A DNA stretch of 33,556 nt, from contig JAFXIC010000019.1 in the NCBI GenBank assembly GCA_017533485.1, positions 1-33,556 on the forward strand, written 5' to 3'. A model generated the notes under the pieces. That model was not told the DNA's origin, ran no database searches, and saw only the letters and a list, made by a program, of their open reading frames with translations. The position numbers were made by a program, and so were the translations under genes. This document shows, one piece after another, positions 23,801-32,165 of the stretch (position 1 is the stretch's first letter; the number at the start of each line of letters is the position of its first letter). The DNA is from Oscillospiraceae bacterium (GTDB lineage: Bacteria > Bacillota > Clostridia > Oscillospirales > Ruminococcaceae).

Positions 23801-25212
23801 ATCGGCATCTGCGGATTGACATAGGTATTGAAGCTGTCGATGATGCGAAGACCCTTGACCTTGACCGCACCGATTTCTGTCAGCCGATCGGACTGTGGGG
23901 AAAGGCCGGTTGTTTCGACGTCGAAGATGATGACCTCATCGTGGGGGGAACGCGGATCGGGCTTGTCGATGATTTTAAGCATCTCCAGATCGTTGACGAC
24001 ATAGGCTTCACAGCCATAGATGACACGAAAATCCTTGAGTTTCGCGGCGGTGTTCATGGCTTCGGGGAATGCCTGAACAACGCCATGGTCAGTAATTGCA
24101 ACCGCGCGGTGTCCCCATTCATAGGCACGTTTTACGAGGGATTCGGCGGAATTGACCGCGTCCATCGCAGACATATTCGTATGGAGATGGAGTTCGACAC
24201 GTTTTACGGGTGCATCATCGGTTCGTTTTTCCGCCTGATAGCTGTTGATGGCGGTAGGCTTGATGATGACATCTTTTTCATATTCATCATAAGCAACCGT
24301 ACCGTAGATGAGGAGGGATGCGCCCTTTTTGCAGTCTTTTGTCGGGAAATCCGCAAGCTTTTCCTCATCGAGGAACATTTTCACAAGGAGACTGCCTGAA
24401 TAATCGGTCACAGGAAATGTCAGAAGGGTTTTACCGGATTTGAGGGTACGCGAGTCGATGCTGCCGAAGACCTCGCAGGCAATCGTATATTTTCCGCTGA
24501 CAGGAATACTGCGGACGATTTCGGAGATTGCGGTTGGTTTTTCCTTGATGGTACGTCCGTAGATGACCGAAAGGGAATCCTTGTCGGGCATTTCGGGTGC
24601 GATTGGACGGACATCGCCGGGGAGATCGGAAAGGGCAGAAAAATCATGCTGTTCGGGTGCAGGCGGTTCAGGGATTCTGCCGCGGTCGGGTGGGAGTTCC
24701 GCAAGAATTTCGGACTGCATTGCAGCGTGTTCGTCGTCGGAAATATGCTGTGCGCCGTCGAATACGACCGTCACATGGACGGAATAGATGGTACGGATTG
24801 CGCGCGCCAGCTCATCGCGGAAACGGGTCTGATCGAGAATATCCGCACCGCCATGGCGCAGGACAATCGAGAGGGTATCATTTTGGAAGGAGATGCCTGC
24901 ATCCTCGAGAAAGCCGTTAATCATCGGGAGATCACGGCGCAGGCACAGAAAGAGATCCGGCAGCACATCGACGGAAAAGCATTCTGCAGGATATCTGCAA
25001 AGCAGTCGGACCATCTGGATTTCGAGGCGTTCGGTGAGCCGGGATTCGGCAGCAGACAAATCGGAAAAGGGGATCGGTGCATCAAATTCGGTTTCAAAAT
25101 ACAAGCGTTTGCGATCGGGCGTGGAAAGTACACGGCGAACCCTTCCGCTCAGGACATTCTCCGGCAGTTTTTTTCCGTATTCGCGGAGCAATTCGCGTAA
25201 TGTCTGCATCAT
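20869..25212 (-). CDS. polC: DNA polymerase III subunit alpha, PolC type
   Basis: The 1447-residue main replicative polymerase of low-GC Gram-positives combines synthesis with 3'-5' proofreading. In order, there is an N-terminal domain and OB fold (about 230-320). A PHP domain follows, with HLHTNMSAMD at 342-351, and is split by a DEDDh exonuclease inserted from about 425 (FDVETTG, D431 and E433) to 590. The PHP remainder comes next. A zinc-binding part has CPEC at 917-920 and CPKC about 30 residues later. The catalytic palm has PDIDQNFSGEYQ (D971, D973), and fingers and duplex-binding domains follow. It ends QLSLF, a sliding-clamp binding motif. The start has AAAGGA upstream; a second ATG follows directly. 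Confidence 0.97.
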   Translation of the reverse strand: MMQTLRELLREYGKKLPENVLSGRVRRVLSTPDRKRLYFETEFDAPIPFSDLSAAESRLTERLEIQMVRLLCRYPAECFSVDVLPDLFLCLRRDLPMINGFLEDAGISFQNDTLSIVLRHGGADILDQTRFRDELARAIRTIYSVHVTVVFDGAQHISDDEHAAMQSEILAELPPDRGRIPEPPAPEQHDFSALSDLPGDVRPIAPEMPDKDSLSVIYGRTIKEKPTAISEIVRSIPVSGKYTIACEVFGSIDSRTLKSGKTLLTFPVTDYSGSLLVKMFLDEEKLADFPTKDCKKGASLLIYGTVAYDEYEKDVIIKPTAINSYQAEKRTDDAPVKRVELHLHTNMSAMDAVNSAESLVKRAYEWGHRAVAITDHGVVQAFPEAMNTAAKLKDFRVIYGCEAYVVNDLEMLKIIDKPDPRSPHDEVIIFDVETTGLSPQSDRLTEIGAVKVKGLRIIDSFNTYVNPQMPIPQKITDLTGISDDTVKDAPLEDAAIREFFKFCGENPVLIAHNASFDTAFVRAVFQRHHMDIPFTTIDTLMLCRSMLPELGHHKLDQVAKHLKLGKFEHHHASDDAYILAKIYLTLMDRLVRDSHLEQLGDLNTKLPNIEVKKLKSFHQIILAKNQTGMKNLYRLVSYSQLDYFYKKPLIPKSVLLEHREGLLYGSACEAGELFTAILEGKSDEELCKLASFYDYLEIQPIANNSFMLRSDKFSANTEEDLRNYNRKVLSIGDQLGIPVVATCDVHFMDEKDGIYRQILQSGNGFTDTGNQAPLYFRTTDEMLEEFDYLGADRAYEVVVTNPNKIADKIDRCHAIPKGTFTPSIPGAEEDLIRITTEKAESIYGTPLPEIVQKRLDRELTSICKHGFSVLYMIAQKLVAESERHGYMVGSRGSVGSSFVASMAGISEVNPLMPHYVCPECRYSEFIEDGSVGSGFDLPPKNCPKCGADMKRDGHDIPFETFLGFDGDKAPDIDQNFSGEYQTMSHRYTEELFGRANVFKAGTISGVQDKIAYGYVKHYLEDCGISVNNSEINRLVAGCVGVKKTTGQHPGGMVVVPEEFDIFDFTPVQQPGDPGDDEANVITTHFDFHSLHDTILKLDELGHVVPTLYKHLEDMTGIKVADVPTTDPQVFRMCTDCTVLGVKEEDIYCKTGSLGIPEMGTNFTIGMLLEAQPKLFSDFLQISGLSHGTDVWLGNAQELIANGTCTISDVIGTRDSIMTYLLYHGVEPKQAFQIMEDTRKGKAPKTFTPERIQMLLDHNVPQWYIDSCLKIKYMFPKAHAAAYVTAAIKLGWFKLYKPLEYYATYFSVRGDDFDAEIAMQGIGAVRAKIQELRNKGKERTKKETDLMDILLIVNEMMSRGYDFLPIDLYKSHASDYLLEDGKLRIPFAAISGIGGKAAEKLYETAQNGDFISVDEFQSLSGASKSIIEALEHLGALGNLPKSNQLSLF

Positions 25213-25315
25213 GGCTTCGGAATCCTTTCTTTAGAAATATCCTGCCGCTTCCGCCATCTTCCGGAAACAGCAGGCAGAGCATCAGGGAATACATATGCGC
25301 AGTATACGGCGCGGC

Positions 25316-26353
25316 TCAGAGCTTTTCGATTTCTTGTAAGAGTGCCGGAACAATCTCAGATTCGGGGATTTTACGAAGAATTTCCTCTCCGCGGAAAAGT
25401 ACCGCACAACCGTCACCGCCTGCGACACCGATATCCGCTTCTCTTGCTTCTCCGGGTCCGTTGACGATACAGCCCATCACGGCGACTTTAATATTCTTTT
25501 CGCAGCCTCTGAGTGCCTGTTCGACAGCATTCGCGGCGGCAATCAGGTCAATTCTCGTTCTTCCGCAGGTCGGACAGGATACGAGCTGTACACCATCGCG
25601 TTTTCCGATGGCTTTGAGGATATCAATCGCCGCTTCAATTTCCTTGACCGGATCGGCAGTGAGGGATACGCGGATCGTCTCGCCGATTCCGTCACAAAGC
25701 AGCGAACCGATGCCCGCAGCCGATTTTATCAGCCCCATGCGTGCAGTACCGGCTTCCGTGACGCCGAGGTGCAGCGGATAATCGCATTGTTTCGCGGCAA
25801 GGCGGTAGGAGGCGATCATATTCTGCACATCGGAAGACTTGATGGAAATTACGATATCACGAAAATCGAATTGTTCGAGGAGTGCCGCATGGCGCATTGC
25901 ACTTTCAACGAGTGCTTCGGGTGTTGGTGCGCCGTATTTCCGGAGCAGTTCTTTTTCGAGAGAACCGGAATTGACGCCGATACGGATCGGAATTTGTTTT
26001 TCGCGGCATTTATCTGCAACAGCTTTGACGCGGTCGAGCGAACCGATATTGCCAGGGTTGATACGGATTTTATCAATCCCTGCGTCAGCGGCAGCAAGTG
26101 CGAGGCGGTAATCGAAATGGATATCTGCGACGAGGGGGATAGAGACTGCGGATTTGATGGCAGGAATGAGTGCGACGGCGTCCATATCGGGGATCGCCGC
26201 GCGCAGAATCTCACAGCCTGCGGCTTCGAGTGCCTTTGCCTGTGCAACAGATGCGGCGATATCGTCCGAACGGGTATTCAGCATTGACTGGATATAGATA
26301 TGATTGCCGTCGAGCAGACAGCTTCCGACGCGGACAGGGTGGAGATTTCTCAT
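25316..26353 (-). CDS. ispG: 4-hydroxy-3-methylbut-2-enyl diphosphate synthase (IspG)
   Basis: The 345-residue iron-sulfur enzyme of the MEP isoprenoid pathway converts MEcPP to HMBPP. The N-terminal barrel has PLVADIHFDYRLA and KIRINPGNIG. The C-terminal domain carries the [4Fe-4S] cysteines in SCPTCGRTRIDL and VMGCIVNGPGEAREAD, with the conserved Glu after the third Cys. It lies 18 bases after rseP, and AAAGGAG precedes the ATG. With dxr in the same cluster, two MEP steps are encoded here. Confidence 0.95.
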   Translation of the reverse strand: MRNLHPVRVGSCLLDGNHIYIQSMLNTRSDDIAASVAQAKALEAAGCEILRAAIPDMDAVALIPAIKSAVSIPLVADIHFDYRLALAAADAGIDKIRINPGNIGSLDRVKAVADKCREKQIPIRIGVNSGSLEKELLRKYGAPTPEALVESAMRHAALLEQFDFRDIVISIKSSDVQNMIASYRLAAKQCDYPLHLGVTEAGTARMGLIKSAAGIGSLLCDGIGETIRVSLTADPVKEIEAAIDILKAIGKRDGVQLVSCPTCGRTRIDLIAAANAVEQALRGCEKNIKVAVMGCIVNGPGEAREADIGVAGGDGCAVLFRGEEILRKIPESEIVPALLQEIEKL

Positions 26354-26371
26354 AAGGATGCGCTCCTTTCG

Positions 26372-27421
26372 TTACCTTGTAAAGATTTTAAAGACATCTT
26401 GGAATGTGACTGCGATCATCAGAATCATCAGCAGTGACAGTCCGATAAAATGGATCGCACTTTCGATTTTAGCGGGAACCTGTTTTTTGGTAATTGCTTC
26501 GATGACGAGGAATACAAGTCTTCCGCCGTCGAGGGCAGGGAACGGGATGAGATTAAAGATACCGACATTGATTGTGATAAAGGACATCAGATCAAAGAGT
26601 GTGATACATTTTTCGCGCAGTGTTTTGCTCTGCTGGACAAATTCGGTTGTGGTGTCGATGACGCCGACAACACCCGAAAGATCATGGAAGCCATATTTTC
26701 CGGACAAAAGGTCAAACAGGGAGATCCAGATCAGGCGTGCAGTCGAGGCGGTATTTTTACAGGCGAAGGAAAGGACATTGCCGATGGTTTTCTTCTGACC
26801 ATAGACATAGAAATCGAGGAGTCCCTGTGTCTGGGAATTGAGGAACTGTACGTTTTCGAGCGTCACCTTTTCGCCGTCACGCTCTACGACAACCGTAAAG
26901 GTATCGCAGTCATCATTCTGGAGCGCATAGGAAATATCGGTTGCGGTAAAGATATGCAAACCATTGATTTCGAGAAAGCGGTCATTGACGCGCAGCCATT
27001 CATCGGAGGCAGCAATGGATTCGCCGGCTTCGTTTGTATGGAAATCAGCAATCGTGGTTGAAGTGATTGCAGTATCGAGACAGGCGGTAAGGATGATGAG
27101 GAAAAAGCCGAGGATGATGTTCATAATCGCGCCGGCAGCGGTCACAAGAATCCGTTTCCAGACCGCCTGTTTGCGGAATGCACGCGGATCCTCGCTGTTT
27201 TCGTCCTCGCCCTCCATCGCGCAGTAGCCGCCGATCGGCAGGCAGCGGACGGAATACTTGGTTTCACCGCGCTGTTTCTGGAAGATCAGCGGGCCCATGC
27301 CGATAGAGAATTCCAGAACACGGATGCCGCTTTTCTTCGCAACAAAGAAATGGCCGAGTTCGTGGAGGAAAATGATGATGCCAAAGCAGAGAATGGAAGC
27401 GAGAACGGTAAGAATCGTCAT
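26372..27421 (-). CDS. rseP: RIP metalloprotease, site-2 protease family (RseP/RasP)
   Basis: The 349-residue membrane zinc protease of family M50 cuts substrates within the membrane, for example anti-sigma factors and signal peptides. The zinc motif HELGH is at residues 20-24 in the first helix. The third zinc ligand lies in NLIPFPALDGGRL near residue 300. A single PDZ-like domain (about 125-200) lies between. Four hydrophobic segments are visible: the N-terminus, about 90-115, about 285-305 and the C-terminus. It sits between dxr and ispG as in other Firmicutes. The substrate is unknown. Confidence 0.93.
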   Translation of the reverse strand: MTILTVLASILCFGIIIFLHELGHFFVAKKSGIRVLEFSIGMGPLIFQKQRGETKYSVRCLPIGGYCAMEGEDENSEDPRAFRKQAVWKRILVTAAGAIMNIILGFFLIILTACLDTAITSTTIADFHTNEAGESIAASDEWLRVNDRFLEINGLHIFTATDISYALQNDDCDTFTVVVERDGEKVTLENVQFLNSQTQGLLDFYVYGQKKTIGNVLSFACKNTASTARLIWISLFDLLSGKYGFHDLSGVVGVIDTTTEFVQQSKTLREKCITLFDLMSFITINVGIFNLIPFPALDGGRLVFLVIEAITKKQVPAKIESAIHFIGLSLLMILMIAVTFQDVFKIFTR

Positions 27422-27483
27422 ATTGCTGTGACTCCTTTCTTGGAGAACGGATAGATATCGGATAATAGGAGAAGGGGATGCAG

Positions 27484-28632
27484 TTACATACCTGCGATTT
27501 TTTCTGCGACAAAATCACGGGCGGCGCGGTCAGCGCGGACAACATCCTCATAGGATTGGAGCTGTGTAATCGGGAGTGTCCGGATGGATTCGGTTACCAG
27601 CTCGCCGATTTGGAGGAAAGAAATTTTGTGGTCAAGGAATGCGGCAACCGCAGCTTCATTCGCGCCGTTTGCGATACAGGGCGCCGAACCGCCCAGCTCG
27701 CTTGCACGAATACAGGCAGTCAGACAATCGAAGGTGTCATAATCGGGTTTTGCGAATGTAAGCTGACCATAATCGGTGAGGGAGAGTGGTTTTGTCGGAC
27801 AGTCCAGCCGTTCCGGATAGAGGAGCGCATACTGGATCGGGATTTTCATATCCGGCACACCCATCTGACCGATCATCGACTCATCGGCATAGACGACTGC
27901 GGAATGGAGCACACTCTGACGATGGACAACGATTTCGATCTGATCGGGGGTAAGGTCGAAGAGCCATCTCGCCTCAATGAATTCCAGTCCCTTATTCATG
28001 AGGGTAGCAGAGTCGATGGTAATTTTATTGCCCATGCTCCAGTTGGGGTGATTGAGTGCCTGTTCCACAGAGATGGATTGTAAATCAGCCTTTGTTTTTC
28101 CGAAGAAGGGGCCGCCGGAGGCAGTAAGGATAATTTTTTTGAGCTGGCTTCGGCGATTGCCCTGTAAGCATTGGAAGATGGCGGAATGCTCGCTGTCCAC
28201 CGGATAAATCGGGACATTCCGTTCCTTTGCGGCATCCATTACGAGTGCGCCGCCGGCAACGAGTGTTTCCTTATTGGCGAGAGCAATCGGTTTTTTGGCA
28301 GCAATGGCGGTGAGTGTCGGGAGGAGTCCGACCATTCCGACCACGGAATTCAGGAGGGTATCAGTGGATTCGTGGCGTGCGATTTCACAAAGTCCGTCCA
28401 TACCGGCGAGAATGCGGCAGCCCAGTCCGCTTGCGGCTTCTTTGAGCGCACCGTAATATTGTTCGTCGGCGATACAGAGCAGTTCAGGACGGAGGAGACG
28501 TGCCTGTCTGACGAGAAGATCGACATTTCGGTTTGCGGCGAGTGCTGTCACACGGAAACCGTGCATCTGCGCGACTTCGATTGCCTGTGTACCGATACTT
28601 CCGGTAGAACCCAGTATAGCAAAGCTTTTCAT
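27484..28632 (-). CDS. dxr: 1-deoxy-D-xylulose 5-phosphate reductoisomerase (Dxr)
   Basis: The 382-residue NADPH-dependent enzyme makes MEP from DXP, the committed step of the MEP pathway. It begins MKSFAILGSTGSIGTQAIEV (NADPH loop GSTGSIG). The metal and substrate site is PVDSEHSAIFQCL, then LTASGGPF, and HPNWSMGNKITIDSATLMNKGLE follows. An open frame extends 31 codons upstream, but this start is chosen because it gives the family's exact N-terminus and the upstream part runs into a hairpin repeat. It lies 62 bases before rseP. Confidence 0.95.
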   Translation of the reverse strand: MKSFAILGSTGSIGTQAIEVAQMHGFRVTALAANRNVDLLVRQARLLRPELLCIADEQYYGALKEAASGLGCRILAGMDGLCEIARHESTDTLLNSVVGMVGLLPTLTAIAAKKPIALANKETLVAGGALVMDAAKERNVPIYPVDSEHSAIFQCLQGNRRSQLKKIILTASGGPFFGKTKADLQSISVEQALNHPNWSMGNKITIDSATLMNKGLEFIEARWLFDLTPDQIEIVVHRQSVLHSAVVYADESMIGQMGVPDMKIPIQYALLYPERLDCPTKPLSLTDYGQLTFAKPDYDTFDCLTACIRASELGGSAPCIANGANEAAVAAFLDHKISFLQIGELVTESIRTLPITQLQSYEDVVRADRAARDFVAEKIAGM

Positions 28633-28764
28633 AATACTCAGAACCTGCTTTCTAACGGACGGAGCGGTATGATGAAACACCGCTCCGCTGTGATGATAGA
28701 TGATATTTGAGGCAACACCATACAAAAATCCGGAGGATGGTTTTGTATGGTATTGCCCTGAAAA
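28633..28764. other. cdsA-dxr spacer with two hairpins
   Basis: One hairpin has arms CGGAGCGGT (28660-28668) and ACCGCTCCG (28679-28687). The second is the 17-bp repeat at 28711-28757. Neither is followed by a good T-run toward dxr, so the cluster is probably still cotranscribed. The dxr ribosome site is weak (GCAGGTTCTGAG). Confidence 0.5.
28711..28757. repeat. Hairpin repeat, copy 2 (cdsA-dxr gap)
   Basis: The arms are GGCAACACCATACAAAA (28711-28727) and TTTTGTATGGTATTGCC (28741-28757), with one wobble. The ends GGCARCACC and GGTATTGCC, and the TGATAT 10 bases before (28701-28706), match the element in the his leader. The pairing is best on the minus strand, the transcribed direction. Confidence 0.55.
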
Positions 28765-29598
28765 TTATACCGTAAAGAATCCGAATGCGGTGATATAGGC
28801 ATAGAGGAAGGGTGCGACCAGGAGAACGCTGTCGAAGCGATCGAGGAGGCCGCCGTGACCGGGCATGATCGTGCCATAGTCTTTGATTTCGAGCTGACGC
28901 TTCAGAACGGAAGCGGTCAGGTCGCCGACCGTGCCGAGGAGTGCACAGGCAACGGCAACGATGAGCGTAGAGCCCCAGGAAAAGTGGATATCCATGCCCT
29001 GTGCAGCAAGAATCGCAGTATAGATGATATTAAAGAGGGAGAAGAAAAGGACATCAGCGATGACGCCGCCGACCAGTCCTTCTACGGTTTTCTTGGGGCT
29101 GATGGTCGGACAGAGCTTATGCTTTCCGAGGGCACTGCCGGCGAAATATGCGCCGCTGTCGGCGATCCATGCGCCGGCGAGTGCGAATACGACATAGATG
29201 ACACCATGCTGTTCGTGGCAGTTATTGAGGTAGACCGTTGTGGACATTGCGCCGGGGATCAGGAACATTCCGGTCATAATGCCGAAGAACGAGCGCATCC
29301 AGAGCTTTGTCTGACGGAGTATGTATTCGATACAGACGCCGATGATACAGAGAATTACGAGCAGGAACTTGAAACGGGACGCCTCACCGACGAGTACGAA
29401 CGGATAGAGGAGGGCAAACAGCATAGCGGAACCGGTTGCGATCCGGTATTTGAGGAGATGATTGACCTTAAAGAATTCCAGCATCAGGATGACAGAAACG
29501 ATACCGACCGCAATCGGGAAGAGAATCGTCTGATGGAGGAACAGTACAGTCAACGCAATGATGATGCCGATGCCGGCGGAAACAAGACGAGTTGTCAT
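28765..29598 (-). CDS. cdsA: Phosphatidate cytidylyltransferase (CDP-diglyceride synthase)
   Basis: The 277-residue multi-pass membrane enzyme makes CDP-diacylglycerol from phosphatidate and CTP, the branch point of phospholipid synthesis. The family signature SVLKRQLEIKDYGTIMPGHG followed by GLLDRFD is complete near the C-terminus. DSGAYFAGSALGKHKLCPTI and SPKKTVEGLVGG are also present. About seven hydrophobic segments are visible. The ATG at 29598 has no close ribosome site. A TTG at 29616, with AAGGAG 9 bases upstream (283 residues), is an equally good start. The longer open frame upstream overlaps uppS and is not real. Confidence 0.92.
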   Translation of the reverse strand: MTTRLVSAGIGIIIALTVLFLHQTILFPIAVGIVSVILMLEFFKVNHLLKYRIATGSAMLFALLYPFVLVGEASRFKFLLVILCIIGVCIEYILRQTKLWMRSFFGIMTGMFLIPGAMSTTVYLNNCHEQHGVIYVVFALAGAWIADSGAYFAGSALGKHKLCPTISPKKTVEGLVGGVIADVLFFSLFNIIYTAILAAQGMDIHFSWGSTLIVAVACALLGTVGDLTASVLKRQLEIKDYGTIMPGHGGLLDRFDSVLLVAPFLYAYITAFGFFTV

Positions 29599-29657
29599 AA
29601 TATGCACTTGCGGCAAAACACCGCACTCCTTTTCATAGAATATTGATCTGCGGAAGT

Positions 29658-30386
29658 TCAGAGTCCGCCGAATCTGCGGTTGCGCTTGGCGAATTCGATC
29701 AGCGCAGCATCGAGTTCTTTGGGGGAGAAGTCCGGCCATAGCGTATCGCAGAAATAGAATTCCGCATAAGCGGACTGCCAGAGGAGGAAGTTTGAGATCC
29801 GGTATTCGCCGCCCGGACGAATCAGCAGATCGACATCCGGCATTTCTCTGGTATAGAGCTGGTCGGAGATCATGTCCTCGGTAATATCTTCGGGAGAAAG
29901 CGTTCCATCCTTGACTTTTTGTGCAAGGATTCTGCAAGCGTGCGCCATTTCGTCGCGTGCGCCGTAGTTTACGGCGAGTCCCATATTCATTTCCTGATAC
30001 TGAAGGGTATCTTCTTCCAGCTTTTCGAAGCTTCGCTTGAGATCGGGATCGAAGGCATCCTTATCGCCGAGGATAATCATACGGGTATTCTCACTGAAAT
30101 GCTTTCTTACTTCGACGAGATATTCCCGCATGAGATTCATGATCGTATGGACCTCATCGTCGGGGCGTTTCCAGTTTTCGGTAGAGAATGCATAGAACGT
30201 GATATTCCGGATACCGATATCCCTGCAATAGCGGACAATCTTTTTAAAATTCTTGGCGCCTTCGATATGACCTGCGGAGCGGGGGAGTCCACGCTTTTTC
30301 GCCCATCTTCCGTTCCCGTCCATAATGAAAGCGATATGTTTCGGGAGCATTTCCGCAGGAATGGGGGGTTGCTTTGCTTTTGCCAT
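29658..30386 (-). CDS. uppS: Isoprenyl transferase / undecaprenyl diphosphate synthase (UppS)
   Basis: The 242-residue cis-prenyltransferase extends FPP to undecaprenyl diphosphate, the lipid carrier for cell wall synthesis. The motif HIAFIMDGNGRWAKKRGLPR contains the catalytic Asp. FYAFSTENWKRP, and RPGGEYRISNFLLWQSAYAE followed by FYF, are all conserved. The start is taken at MAKAKQPP (30386). An ATG five codons upstream (30401) is possible. The frame upstream of that runs into a terminator-like hairpin and is not coding. The substrate comes from the MEP pathway, two steps of which are encoded in this cluster. Confidence 0.94.
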   Translation of the reverse strand: MAKAKQPPIPAEMLPKHIAFIMDGNGRWAKKRGLPRSAGHIEGAKNFKKIVRYCRDIGIRNITFYAFSTENWKRPDDEVHTIMNLMREYLVEVRKHFSENTRMIILGDKDAFDPDLKRSFEKLEEDTLQYQEMNMGLAVNYGARDEMAHACRILAQKVKDGTLSPEDITEDMISDQLYTREMPDVDLLIRPGGEYRISNFLLWQSAYAEFYFCDTLWPDFSPKELDAALIEFAKRNRRFGGL

Positions 30387-30411
30387 AGCCGCAAAAACCA
30401 TCCTTTCAGAG

Positions 30412-30481
30412 AATAAAAAAACACAAAAAGGATGGAACAGGCACCCTTTCTTGAAAGGGTACACTTGTTCCAACCTTTTGT
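30412..30481 (-). terminator. Strong hairpin terminator between frr and uppS
   Basis: On the minus strand, arms of about 27 bases (30481-30454 and 30449-30423, with a few mismatches) enclose a 4-base loop. GTTTTTTTATT follows. It lies just after frr (stop at 30489). Only about 10-25 bases remain before the uppS start and no promoter is visible there. uppS and the genes behind it may therefore depend on readthrough or regulated antitermination. Confidence 0.8.
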
Positions 30482-30488
30482 ATGGAAA

Positions 30489-31055
30489 TTACAAAGACAT
30501 AATTTCCTTTTCCTTTGCAGCCACGAGCTTATCGACTTCCTCAACGAAACGGTCGGTGAGGTTCTGCACTTTCTTATCGGAATCCTTGAGGTCATCCTCT
30601 GTAATTTCGGAATTCTTCTTCATGGTCTTATATTTATCAATGAGGTCGCGGCGTTCGTTGCGGACAGCAACCTTTGCCTCGTCGCCGAATTTCTTGATGG
30701 TTTTACAGAGATCTTTACGGCGTTCCTCAGTCAGCTGGGGGAAGACGAGGCGGATTGCCTTACCGTCATCGGTTGGTGTAATACCGAGATCGGAAGCAAG
30801 GATTGCCTTGGTAATCGGGCGGATCATCGAAGCGTCCCACGGGGTAATGAGCAGCATTCTTGCTTCGGGGACGGAGATGGCAGCAACCTGATTGATCGGG
30901 GTGGGCGAGCCATAGTAATCAACCGCAATTTTATCGAGAACGCTGGGATTCGCGCGTCCGGCACGGATTGTAGAGAATTCGCTCTGGATGCGGTCGATCA
31001 CCTTCTGCATACGGCGTTCGGTGTGTTCAAATTTTTCTTTCATCAAATCGTTCAT
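30489..31055 (-). CDS. frr: Ribosome recycling factor (RRF)
   Basis: The 188-residue protein, together with EF-G, splits the post-termination ribosome. The full two-domain form is present. It has STIRAGRANPSVLDKIAVDYYG at about 28-49, then LLITPWDASMIRPITKAI and a C-terminal helix rich in Lys and Glu. The ATG follows AGGGAG. It lies 47 bases after pyrH, which is the usual Firmicutes arrangement. Confidence 0.97.
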   Translation of the reverse strand: MNDLMKEKFEHTERRMQKVIDRIQSEFSTIRAGRANPSVLDKIAVDYYGSPTPINQVAAISVPEARMLLITPWDASMIRPITKAILASDLGITPTDDGKAIRLVFPQLTEERRKDLCKTIKKFGDEAKVAVRNERRDLIDKYKTMKKNSEITEDDLKDSDKKVQNLTDRFVEEVDKLVAAKEKEIMSL

Positions 31056-31102
31056 GATGGTTCACTCCCTGTATTTAATATATTATCGTAAGCAGACAAC
31101 TG

Positions 31103-31822
31103 TCATGCTTCGGGGTCGGGTGTAATGACGGTACCGATATCCTTGCCCATGCAGGCGTCATAGATATTGTCGGGGGTACCGAGGTCGAAGACGAGCATCG
31201 GCATTTTATTATCGCGGCAAAGGGTTGCGGCGGTGCTGTCCATGACCTGGAGCTGGCGGTTGACGACCTCACTGAAGGTGAGGGTATCGTACTTGACGGC
31301 ATCGGAGAAGCGATTGGGGTCTTTATCGTAAACGCCGTCCACCATGGTTGCTTTCAGGAGGATATCGGCTTCGATTTCCGCAGCACGGAGTGCCGCAGCG
31401 GTATCGGTAGAGAAGAAGGGATTGCCCGTACCGCAGCCGAAGATGACGATTCTTCCCTTTTCGAAGTGACGCATTGCGCGGTTGCGGATGTAGGGTTCAG
31501 CGATCTGCGTCATGGTGATAGCAGTCTGGACGCGGACTTCACAGCCGAGTGATTCGAGGACATCTGCGACAGCGAGTGCATTCATAGCGGTTGCGAGCAT
31601 ACCGATATGGTCAGCGCGGGTGCGGTCCATTGCGCCGGAGGAGCGGCCTCTCCAGAAGTTTCCGCCGCCGACAACGACACCGATATCGACACCTGCCTGT
31701 GCAGTACGCTGAATACTTTTACAGATGGTGGTGATGGTGTCATAATCGAGACCGGTTTTTTTGTTACCGGCGAGTGCCTCGCCGCTGATTTTCAAAAGAA
31801 TGCGTTTATATTTGGGTTCCAA
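31103..31822 (-). CDS. pyrH: UMP kinase (PyrH)
   Basis: The 239-residue amino acid kinase phosphorylates UMP to UDP. The N-terminus [17 protein letters not shown] holds the ATP-binding Lys and Gly. [10 protein letters not shown] and [20 protein letters not shown] are also conserved. The start is an unusual TTG at 31822, supported by GGAGG 8 bases upstream and by the family's N-terminus. No ATG lies nearby in frame, and a longer frame upstream crosses the promoter. It is the first gene of the cluster and has its own promoter. Confidence 0.94.
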   Translation of the reverse strand: MEPKYKRILLKISGEALAGNKKTGLDYDTITTICKSIQRTAQAGVDIGVVVGGGNFWRGRSSGAMDRTRADHIGMLATAMNALAVADVLESLGCEVRVQTAITMTQIAEPYIRNRAMRHFEKGRIVIFGCGTGNPFFSTDTAAALRAAEIEADILLKATMVDGVYDKDPNRFSDAVKYDTLTFSEVVNRQLQVMDSTAATLCRDNKMPMLVFDLGTPDNIYDACMGKDIGTVITPDPEA

Positions 31823-31853
31823 TGGAAACACCTCCAAAATATTACTTATAGAT

Positions 31854-31882
31854 ATTATACACGATTTTTCCCGGAATGTAAA
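31854..31882 (-). promoter_or_regulatory. pyrH promoter
   Basis: On the minus strand, TTTACA (31882-31877) and TATAAT (31859-31854) are 17 bases apart, 31 bases before the TTG start. It is probably the main promoter of the pyrH-frr part of the cluster. Confidence 0.8.
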
Positions 31883-32076
31883 GGGGGGAACAGGAGAAAA
31901 ATCCATTTTTGTGAAATTTCACAGCCCGAATCCGGAAAACCATAGATTCTGTGTAGAATTCATGACGCAGAGAACCAAGAGCGGAAGATTCCGGATATTG
32001 ATCTTAGCAGATTATACAATTTAATGCGGTGAACGGATAAAACAATATCAAAAACAATGAAAAATGGTTGAAAGTA

Positions 32077-32105
32077 TTGCTTTTTTCACGGTTTTACGAT
32101 AAAAT
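32077..32105 (+). promoter_or_regulatory. Promoter of the surface protein gene
   Basis: TTGCTT (32077-32082) and TAAAAT (32100-32105) are 17 bases apart. A leader of about 55 bases ends with AGGAGG (32149-32154), 11 bases before the ATG. Confidence 0.55.
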
Positions 32106-32165
32106 ACTAGAATAGAAAAAAAGAATTGGGACATCCATAAAAATTTTTAGGAGGACTTGGGGCAA

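Larger units (their letters stand above)
31823..32165. other. Divergent promoter region, pyrH and surface protein
   Basis: No gene is seen. It contains the pyrH promoter (31854-31882, minus), the surface protein promoter (32077-32105, plus) and a perfect 14-base palindrome, TGTGAAATTTCACA (31910-31923). The palindrome lies 28 bases upstream of the pyrH -35 box and may be a regulator site. The rest is AT-rich without other structure. Confidence 0.5.

Noticed and set aside
20998-25200. Open frames of 180-350 codons opposite polC
   Set aside because: Same reason: the minus-strand frame encodes all PolC domains without interruption.
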